From Lachnospiraceae bacterium (lineage in GTDB: Bacteria; Bacillota; Clostridia; Lachnospirales; Lachnospiraceae), in assembly GCA_017527205.1 (NCBI GenBank), contig JAFXQK010000010.1, forward strand, positions 62,001 to 126,000: a stretch of 64,000 nt of DNA, given 5' to 3'. The stretch's first letter is position 1. Every line of letters starts with the position of its first letter. Below, in pieces: positions 58,221 to 64,000 of this stretch. The position numbers and the translations under genes are program-made. The notes under the pieces are model-generated. The model saw nothing but the letters and a program-made list of their open reading frames with translations, was not told the DNA's origin and searched no databases.

Positions 58221-58808
58221 TTATGAATAAGAAATGAGCACGGGCTGGTACTGCTTGTGTTCGAGGGCGAGCTCAAGCGTGGGCTTTAGGAGTTCCAGGT
58301 GGGCGACGAGAGAATTCGGTTTTTTTACATGGTTATCCTGCCCAAAGGGTACAAAGTATATGTGTTTGCTGTTTAGCAAAAGTCCAATGTTTTTGAGGTT
58401 CATGCCAAGGCCGTCATTGGTGGAAATTGCAATGACTAAGGGGCTTCCGACGCGAAGATGGGCCTTTGCCGCCATGAGGACGGGGCTGTCAGTGATGCCT
58501 CCGGCCAGCTTTGCCGCGGTATTTCCCGTGCAGGGCACGATGGCAAGGATGTCAAGGAAGGCGGAAGGGCCGAGGGGCTCTGCCGTTTCAATGCTTAAGA
58601 TGGGGTCGCGGCCCGTGATTTCCCGAATGCGCTTAAGATATCCTTCAGGGGAGCCGAAGCGGCTGGTGATCTGCTGGGCACTGTCGGAGAGAATGGGGTA
58701 GAGGTTGGCACCGGCATCCCGAAGCTCCTCCAGAACCCGAAAGGTTTTTTCAAAGGTACAAAAGGACCCTGTCAGGGCCACGCCGACGTTTTTTCCGGCT
58801 AATTCCAT
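58221..58808 (-). CDS. dpaB: Dipicolinate synthase subunit B
   Basis: 195 residues starting MELAGKNVGVALTGSFCTFEKTFRVLEELRDAGANLYPILSDSAQ, with PCTGNTAAKLAGGITDSPVLMAAKAHLR: the flavoprotein fold of SpoVFB. With subunit A it makes dipicolinic acid, stored in spores. It is 13 bases downstream of dpaA on the same strand. The ribosome site is AGGAGGTG. Its presence implies that the organism forms endospores. Confidence 0.93.
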   Translation of the reverse strand: MELAGKNVGVALTGSFCTFEKTFRVLEELRDAGANLYPILSDSAQQITSRFGSPEGYLKRIREITGRDPILSIETAEPLGPSAFLDILAIVPCTGNTAAKLAGGITDSPVLMAAKAHLRVGSPLVIAISTNDGLGMNLKNIGLLLNSKHIYFVPFGQDNHVKKPNSLVAHLELLKPTLELALEHKQYQPVLISYS

Positions 58809-58821
58809 AGGGTTACACCTC

Positions 58822-59712
58822 CTAAATGTTTTCTAATACATATTTGACCAATCGCTCTGCGCAGCTCCTTGCGGCGTATTTTCCGGGAAGTCCCGGGCAG
58901 AACAGGGCATGGAGGGACAGATCCTTTGCCAGTTCATAATCGACGCCGGTTCTGCCGGAGGCGATGTCGATGATGAGGCTTTCCCGGCGCATCTGTGGCA
59001 GGCAGTTTTCGCCAAGGTAGCAGGCGGGGATGGTATTAAAAAGATAGTCAAAGCGGGCGACATACTTTGCGAGCTCCCGCAGGGGGAAGGTCTGATAGCC
59101 TTTTGTTTCTGCAAGGGCGAGCTCGGCAGGGTTTTCCGTGGTGACGAAGACCTCGGCACGCAGTCCGCCCAGCCGATCTGCAATCAGGCTTCCGCAGCGC
59201 CCAAAGCCGAGAATCAGGCAGCGGCTTTGATGAAGCAGGGTATCCTTGTGGGAGAGTGCTTCCAGGATGGCGCCCTCAGCCGTCGCGACGGCATTGAAAA
59301 GGGTCAGGGGTTCATCCTTCATAAAGTCATGGCAGTCGATGGATCGCTCCTCGCAGTGGCGGCGAAATTCCTCTGGCAGAACTCCGCCAAAAATTTTTTG
59401 CTTTTTTCGAAGGCGTCTTTGGAGCTCCGCAATGGGAATTCTTAGGCGTCCTTCGCAGTTTAAAAGGCCGTCCCTTTCAAATGGAATGCCGCAGATGACG
59501 GTTCCCGCGTCGCTTAGGGCTTCCTTTAGGGAGGTGGCGGATTTGGGCTCTGTTGCATCTGGTTTCCTGTTTGGACCCTGCTCCTTATCTTTTTCCTGAG
59601 CAGGTGTCCAGGTGCCGAAGCTGAGGACGCGGCATCCCTCCCGCAGGAGGATGGGCGCCATATAAGCGATGCGGCGGTCGCCGCCAATTAAGCAAATGTC
59701 TCTGTGATCCAT
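58822..59712 (-). CDS. dpaA: Dipicolinate synthase subunit A
   Basis: 296 residues: MDHRDICLIGGDRRIAYMAPILLREGCRVLSFGT at the start, SRCLILGFGRCGSLIADRLGGLRAEVFVTTENPAELALAETKGYQTFPL as the dinucleotide-binding half. It provides the dehydrogenase part of the last step to dipicolinate, expressed in the mother cell during sporulation. ATG 59712 is preferred to the TTG at 59736. No Shine-Dalgarno is obvious, so the start is less certain. Confidence 0.92.
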   Translation of the reverse strand: MDHRDICLIGGDRRIAYMAPILLREGCRVLSFGTWTPAQEKDKEQGPNRKPDATEPKSATSLKEALSDAGTVICGIPFERDGLLNCEGRLRIPIAELQRRLRKKQKIFGGVLPEEFRRHCEERSIDCHDFMKDEPLTLFNAVATAEGAILEALSHKDTLLHQSRCLILGFGRCGSLIADRLGGLRAEVFVTTENPAELALAETKGYQTFPLRELAKYVARFDYLFNTIPACYLGENCLPQMRRESLIIDIASGRTGVDYELAKDLSLHALFCPGLPGKYAARSCAERLVKYVLENI

Positions 59713-59842
59713 AGAGTATCGTTTGGCACGGGCCAATCTGGAATTTAGTATAAATTATGTCGTTTCCGCAGAATGGGTGCCTGTCAAAGGTTGACGAAGA
59801 TGGTGATTCAGTGGTAAAGTATTGAAGAAGCGGGGAATGTGA

Positions 59843-60484
59843 ATGATGAATCTGTCGCGAGTAAAGAATTGGAAAAAAATTCCATATGTCAGCATTGGCC
59901 TGGTTGTGATCAACGTGGTCCTGTTTCTGATCGAGGAGCTTGGGCAGGTAGAGTTGTTTCAGGCGGGAGCCCTCAATGTCGAGGACGTCTTGATCAAGGG
60001 GGAGTACGAGCGATTTATTTACTGTATGTTTTTGCATGCCGACATCGAGCATCTTTTTAATAACATGGTGATGCTCTATTTCATGGGAACCATGATTGAA
60101 AAGGAAATCGGGCATCTTTCCTATGGCATTATTTATTTTATTTCTGGCATTGGCGGCGGGCTGCTTTCCCTGTATGTCAAGCTAGTGCAGGGAAATCCCT
60201 TTGGAAGCGTGGGAGCCAGCGGCGCGATTTTTGGCCTTGACGGACTTTTGCTTGCCATGGTGCTGTTTTATCGAAAGCCCATGCCCATGGTGACGCCGCT
60301 TCGGGTCTGCCTGATGATCATCCTGAGCTTATATGGCGGCATGACGGCAGGAAACGTTGATAATGCGGCGCATATTGGCGGTCTTTTGGTGGGACTGATC
60401 ACGGGTGCGCTGTTCTGTATGATCAGGCGCTATTCCAAGGGCTTGCCCCTGCCGAAGCCGCGTGATGACGACGAGGAAAATTAG
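59843..60484 (+). CDS. Rhomboid-family intramembrane serine protease
   Basis: 213 residues with six or so helices. The catalytic Ser is in GSVGASGAIFGLDG (GxSG, about 129-142) and the His in NAAHIGGLLVGL. FLHADIEHLFNNMVMLYFMG (about 70-89) is also typical. It cleaves membrane-anchored substrates. The C-terminus is cytoplasmic, ending in an acidic tail. ATG 59843 follows GGGGAATG. The stop overlaps the first base of a tandem repeat. Confidence 0.9.
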   Translation: MMNLSRVKNWKKIPYVSIGLVVINVVLFLIEELGQVELFQAGALNVEDVLIKGEYERFIYCMFLHADIEHLFNNMVMLYFMGTMIEKEIGHLSYGIIYFISGIGGGLLSLYVKLVQGNPFGSVGASGAIFGLDGLLLAMVLFYRKPMPMVTPLRVCLMIILSLYGGMTAGNVDNAAHIGGLLVGLITGALFCMIRRYSKGLPLPKPRDDDEEN

Positions 60485-60712
60485 CGACCGAAGAATATTT
60501 ACGGCGACGAACTTGCGACGAAATATTCTTCGCCGTAATGGAGCCGAGAGAAATGTAGCAATAATTTATCGCAAAGCGATTTCATAAGCGAAATGAAGCG
60601 AGGCGACCGAAGAATATTTACGGCGACGAACTTGCGACGAAATATTCTTCGCCGTAATGGAGCCGAGAGGAATGTAGCAAAAAAATATCGCGAAGCGATT
60701 TTATTAGAAAGG
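60484..60712 (+). repeat. Tandem 119-bp repeat with internal hairpin
   Basis: Two nearly identical units start at 60484 and 60603 (GCGACCGAAGAATATTTACG). Within each, GAAGAATATTT pairs with AAATATTCTTC around 20 bases, and ATCGC/GCGAT forms a small stem near the end. The second unit ends a few bases before the HIT gene's ribosome site. The units differ at only a few positions, mainly in the segment after ATGTAGCAA. Confidence 0.85.
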
Positions 60713-60726
60713 AACGGGTGAGGAGC

Positions 60727-61134
60727 ATGAAGCTGGACAATTGTATTTTTTGTAAGATTGCAAATGGGGAGATTCCTTCGAGAACGGTGTACGAGGATGC
60801 GGATTTTCGCGCCATTTTGGATTTGGGACCTGCGACGAAGGGGCATACGCTGATCCTTCCCAAGGAGCATGCGGCGAATTTGTATGAGTTACCTGAGGAG
60901 ACGGCGGCGAAGGTGCTTCCCGTGGCGAAGAAGATTGCAGCTTTGATGCAAGAGAAGCTTGGCTGTGATGGCCTGAATCTGGTGCAGAACAATGGGGAAG
61001 TGGCCGGGCAGACCGTAAAGCATTTTCATCTGCATGTCATTCCCAGATATGAGGGTGATGGGCAGACGATTCTTTGGAAGCCCACGGAGCCTGCGGCGGA
61101 GGAGCTGGACGGCGTGCTTGCAAAGCTGAAGTAG
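60727..61134 (+). CDS. HIT-family (Hint-like) nucleotide-binding protein
   Basis: 135 residues: NCIFCKIANGEIPSRTVYEDADF, then HTLILPKEHAANL, and the histidine triad HFHLHVIPR (about 103-111). The CxxC at the start binds zinc. It hydrolyses nucleotide phosphoramidates or a related substrate. ATG 60727 follows GTGAGGAG. It lies directly after the tandem repeat and 42 bases before the zinc-ribbon gene. Confidence 0.93.
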   Translation: MKLDNCIFCKIANGEIPSRTVYEDADFRAILDLGPATKGHTLILPKEHAANLYELPEETAAKVLPVAKKIAALMQEKLGCDGLNLVQNNGEVAGQTVKHFHLHVIPRYEGDGQTILWKPTEPAAEELDGVLAKLK

Positions 61135-61176
61135 CGAGGGCTCGTTCGAGATTTGAGGAAAGGCGCGAAGGCCACT

Positions 61177-62094
61177 ATGGAGGAAAGCAGGGTTTGTCCA
61201 AAATGCGGCATGCAGCTGGTTGGAAAAAACAACTATTGCATGGGCTGTGGAAGAAACATTGAGCTTTCGGCAGAGGAAGAACCGGCTGCCGGCGTGGGTC
61301 TTGCGCGCGAAAATAATCGAGGCTTCGGCAATCGGTACTTAAATCCCGAGTATCTTGCAAGGGAAAAGGCGGCCAGGCAAAAGCGCAGGCAAAAGAAAAA
61401 CATTTTTGACGAAAGCGGATTGTCCTTGTTGTTGATGTTGATGCTGGGGCTTTTATTGGGCGTAGGAATCGGTGCCTATATGCTGAGTCTGTATTTCGCG
61501 CCAAAGGACGTGGTCGTCACCCTACAGAAGAAAACACCGGTGACGGAGCTGGCGAGGGTGGATTGGATCGATCCGCCCAAGGATCCGTTTGAGGCGGCAT
61601 TCTGGGAGGCAGTGGAACAGCAGAATGCAAAGGGAGAGAAAAAGGCTTCGAAGGATTCCAGAAAGCAGGAGGAAGAGCCAAAGCCTCAGAAGGTATATTC
61701 TTTTTTGGGAGAAATGACCATCTATGCCAAGGGAGATCGGGTCTTGTCATGGGAGGAGCGGCAGGTTTGGCAATTTGAGGATGCGAATCAGAATTCCGTT
61801 GCGAACGTCGTGAATCATTTGGAACAGCAGGGTACGCCATACCAGTTTTCCGTGTTTATTGATTGGAGCGTCACGCGGGATGATCAGGCAGTGGTTTTGC
61901 AGAGGGGCGTTCATCAGCTGGATTTGATGGACAATATGGTCGAGGCAGTGAGCAAGGGACTGCTCGATAAGGCTGCGGTCGTGACCGTGCGGGGAAAGAG
62001 CTTTGTTTCCCTGAAGAAGCTGTTGGAAGCTTTGAATGGGGAAGAGTGGGAAGTGAAGGAAATTCCGGCAGAGGAACCTTCGGTGAGTGAATAA
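61177..62094 (+). CDS. Zinc-ribbon membrane protein
   Basis: 305 residues. An N-terminal zinc ribbon (CPKCGMQLVGKNNYCMGCG, two CxxC pairs) is followed by a basic linker, one membrane helix (LLLMLMLGLLLGVGIGAYMLS, about 85-105) and an extracytoplasmic domain with no family assigned. The next gene has the same plan (zinc ribbon, linker, helix, outer domain), so the two are probably distant paralogues. ATG 61177 follows GAAGG; a TTG at 61153 is less likely. Confidence 0.75.
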   Translation: MEESRVCPKCGMQLVGKNNYCMGCGRNIELSAEEEPAAGVGLARENNRGFGNRYLNPEYLAREKAARQKRRQKKNIFDESGLSLLLMLMLGLLLGVGIGAYMLSLYFAPKDVVVTLQKKTPVTELARVDWIDPPKDPFEAAFWEAVEQQNAKGEKKASKDSRKQEEEPKPQKVYSFLGEMTIYAKGDRVLSWEERQVWQFEDANQNSVANVVNHLEQQGTPYQFSVFIDWSVTRDDQAVVLQRGVHQLDLMDNMVEAVSKGLLDKAAVVTVRGKSFVSLKKLLEALNGEEWEVKEIPAEEPSVSE

Positions 62095-62127
62095 ATGGCG
62101 GAAGCGCCAGATTTGTGGGGAGGAATC

Positions 62128-63252
62128 ATGGGAGAGAATCAGAAGAAAATTTGTCCGAAATGTGGAACGGAGCTGATGGAAGATAATTTTTGCATGGGCT
62201 GCGGGGCCTATGTTGATCCTGTTACGAAGAAGGAATCGTCCGAGAGCTATGGATCGGGGAGTAATGATGCGTCCAATGGCTTTGGGTCCTTTGGAAGCAG
62301 TGCGGCAGCAGGTACGGGCGGCATTTTAGGCGGCGGCGTCCTCGGGGAAAATGGCGTTCTCGGGAATGGAATTCTGAGTGATGGCGGCATTGGGGCAAGC
62401 GGTTCCGAAAATGTATCGGGCAATGCTTTGAGAAGCGGGTCTGAGGGTGTCTCTGGCAGCAATATGGATAATCCCTTTGGGGTTGACATGGCAAGCATTT
62501 TGGGCGGCATAGAGCCTGACCAAAGCTTTTCGGGTGCGGGTGCTGCCTCGGATGCGGAGGGTGGCTCTGGCTCGGCTGCAGGCAATGGTTATGGCAGCAA
62601 TGGGTATGGCAATAATGGCTATGGCAGCAATGGCTATGGTAATAATGGATATGGCTATGGTGCGGGAGCGAATGCGGGTTATGGCGCTTCGGGAGGCGGC
62701 TATGGGCCAAATGGTGCCGGCAGATCCTCGGGATATGCGGAGGGCAGCTCTGATAAAATGCCTTTGCTGCAATCCATTCTGATCATGGCGGGTATTGCAA
62801 TCGTTGTCTTTTTCGGTATTTTCATCGCAGATACGGCGACGAAGCTGAAGGATGAGATCACAACGCTATATACTTATGATTCGAAGAATGACATTGAGGA
62901 AAGTATGAGCATTTTGGCGGCAGGCGACAAAGTGAAGCAGATTATAGAAGAGGATAGATGGAATATTGCAAATCGTTCCTCCGCAGAGATAGAAATTGTT
63001 AAGGAATTTTTGGTGGAATATGGTAAAGAATATGACGCTTATGACTTTATTTCTTTTGATATGAAGGAGGAAGGCTCAAGTCTGGTGATTTCCATCATTT
63101 ACAGGGATTTGGACAAGAGGGCGAATGTCAAGTCCTTGGTGAAGCTGGGGATTGTACAGGATGGCGGTGGAGATTATGTTTCCTTGAAGGAGACGGTGAA
63201 GTCTTTAAAGAGCTCCGGCTGGTCGGATAAGGCAGGGGCTGTTGCAAGGTAG
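62128..63252 (+). CDS. Zinc-ribbon membrane protein with Gly-rich repeats
   Basis: 374 residues. The N-terminal zinc ribbon (CPKCGTELMEDNFCMGCG) is followed by a long Gly/Ser/Asn-rich region (about 25-205) with short GYGSNGYGNN units (about 155-180), one membrane helix (ILIMAGIAIVVFFGIFIA, about 217-234) and an outer domain of about 130 residues (DIEESMSILAAGDKVKQIIEEDRW and on to VSLKETVKSLKSSGW). ATG 62128 follows GGGGAGGA; the frame is open to 62095. Function unknown; it may anchor or sense something at the cell surface. Confidence 0.75.
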   Translation: MGENQKKICPKCGTELMEDNFCMGCGAYVDPVTKKESSESYGSGSNDASNGFGSFGSSAAAGTGGILGGGVLGENGVLGNGILSDGGIGASGSENVSGNALRSGSEGVSGSNMDNPFGVDMASILGGIEPDQSFSGAGAASDAEGGSGSAAGNGYGSNGYGNNGYGSNGYGNNGYGYGAGANAGYGASGGGYGPNGAGRSSGYAEGSSDKMPLLQSILIMAGIAIVVFFGIFIADTATKLKDEITTLYTYDSKNDIEESMSILAAGDKVKQIIEEDRWNIANRSSAEIEIVKEFLVEYGKEYDAYDFISFDMKEEGSSLVISIIYRDLDKRANVKSLVKLGIVQDGGGDYVSLKETVKSLKSSGWSDKAGAVAR

Positions 63253-63268
63253 TGGGAGAGCTAAAATC

Positions 63269-64000
63269 ATGAGAACAATAAATGTTGAGGAAATCACAAA
63301 ATCGGTGAAGGAAGCCTGCATTGAGGCGAATCATTTTCTGTCGAAGGACGTGGAAGAGAGACTTCGCACGGCGGCAAAGGAGGAGGAAGCGCCTCTGGGA
63401 CGGCAGATTCTGGAGCAGCTTGAGGAGAATTTGAAGATTGCCGGGGAGGACATGATTCCCATTTGTCAGGACACGGGCATGGCAGTCATCTTTATGGAGA
63501 TTGGCCAGGAGGTGCATTTCGAGGGCGGGAGCCTTACGGATGCCGTGAATGAGGGCGTTCGCAGGGGATACGTGGACGGATTTCTTCGCAAATCCGTGGT
63601 GAAGGATCCGATTCTTCGTGAGAATACGAAGGATAATACGCCTGCCGTAATTCATTATGACATTGTGCCCGGCGACAAGGTTAAAATTACCGTGGCACCG
63701 AAGGGCTTTGGAAGCGAAAACATGAGCAGAGTCTTTATGTTAAAGCCCGCGGATGGCATAGAGGGCGTCAAGCAGGCAATCCTTACGGCCGTCAAGGATG
63801 CGGGGCCAAATGCATGTCCGCCCATGGTGGTCGGCGTTGGCGTTGGCGGAACCTTTGAAAAATGCGCCATTTTGGCTAAGCAGGCTCTGACGAGGCCGCT
63901 GGATCAGCGCTCGGAGATTCCTTGGGTCAAGGAGCTTGAAGAAGAGATGCTTGAGAAGATCAATCGCACCGGCATCGGGCCTGGCGGCCTTGGTGGAAGC
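63269..64000 (+). CDS. fumA: Fumarate hydratase, alpha subunit (class I, Fe-S), 5' part
   Basis: The frame runs from ATG 63269 off the right edge (244 codons seen). MRTINVEEITKSVKEACIEANHFLSKDVEERL, then IPICQDTGMAVIFMEIGQ (Cys ligand of the cluster), PKGFGSENMSRVFML, GPNACPPMVVGVGVGGTFEKCAILAK and INRTGIGPGGLGG are those of the N-terminal half of class I fumarase. The two-subunit, oxygen-sensitive form fits an anaerobe, and the beta subunit should follow. GGGAGAG lies before the start. Confidence 0.93.
   Translation, partial: MRTINVEEITKSVKEACIEANHFLSKDVEERLRTAAKEEEAPLGRQILEQLEENLKIAGEDMIPICQDTGMAVIFMEIGQEVHFEGGSLTDAVNEGVRRGYVDGFLRKSVVKDPILRENTKDNTPAVIHYDIVPGDKVKITVAPKGFGSENMSRVFMLKPADGIEGVKQAILTAVKDAGPNACPPMVVGVGVGGTFEKCAILAKQALTRPLDQRSEIPWVKELEEEMLEKINRTGIGPGGLGGS

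Noticed and set aside
60484..60712. A CRISPR array at the tandem repeat
   Set aside because: Only two long units without spacers; unit size and structure do not fit CRISPR.
62222..62772. His/Arg-rich frames opposite the Gly-rich repeat gene
   Set aside because: Their composition is the direct mirror of the GYGSN repeats, and no start signals are present.

Overview
The window looks like the chromosome of a spore-forming, low-GC Firmicute of the Lachnospiraceae/Clostridia type. Pointers are dipicolinate synthase A/B, an agr-type peptide signalling locus, secreted GH5 and cytoplasmic GH3 glycosidases, an oxygen-sensitive two-subunit fumarase, strong Shine-Dalgarno sites, and many small single-gene units with their own TTGACC-N17-TATACT promoters. 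No rRNA or complete tRNA gene and no CRISPR array was found.

Layout. (1) 1-6.5 kb is a defence region: the tail of a type III Mod subunit, the Res subunit, a TIGR02391-type protein and a Fic gene broken by two amber codons. (2) 6.5-22.1 kb is accessory DNA. It is punctuated by three copies of a 20-nt sequence that reads like the 3' end of a tRNA gene (6472, 10992, 22048), each between hairpins/terminators. An integrase remnant lies beside the first copy. The segments carry a WYL regulator operon, a radical-SAM pseudogene, a XRE/ImmA-IrrE plus PIN pair, GNAT enzymes, and a leader-peptide attenuator in front of a CD3324-like gene. (3) 22.1-33.4 kb holds a hipBA pair and a mosaic of single genes (GNAT-HD fusion, pyroglutamyl-peptidase-like, sigma-like, transglutaminase-like, flavin reductase), several broken: a frameshifted lipoprotein, a truncated endonuclease V and a truncated GNAT. 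Short leader/promoter sequences are duplicated in front of unrelated genes, suggesting repeated local recombination. (4) 33.4-47.2 kb is more housekeeping-like: GH5 lipoprotein, GH3 enzyme, HD hydrolase, metallopeptidase, PfkB kinase, membrane protein, phosphoribosyltransferase, and a ThuA/TIM-barrel fusion. (5) 47.3-55.2 kb combines a three-gene hipBST toxin-antitoxin operon with an AT-rich agr-like locus: XRE, AgrB, AgrD, a small secreted protein, a large solute-binding-type lipoprotein, a LytTR regulator and a GHKL kinase. (6) 55.3-64 kb is core: SseB-like protein, AsnB, dpaAB, rhomboid protease, HIT protein, two zinc-ribbon membrane proteins and the start of fumarase alpha.

The most interesting candidate system is the agr-like locus. 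A solute-binding-type lipoprotein and a small secreted protein sit between the peptide precursor and the two-component genes. A matching LytTR-like direct repeat (21-bp period) lies upstream of agrD, and a second copy lies beyond the XRE gene, where it could drive an antisense transcript. Second is the operator layout of the two hip loci: unrelated operator sequences, but the same 41-bp centre-to-centre spacing. Third is the three-hairpin leader with a nine-residue peptide at 18.2 kb. All functional statements are read from sequence; none was checked by database search.
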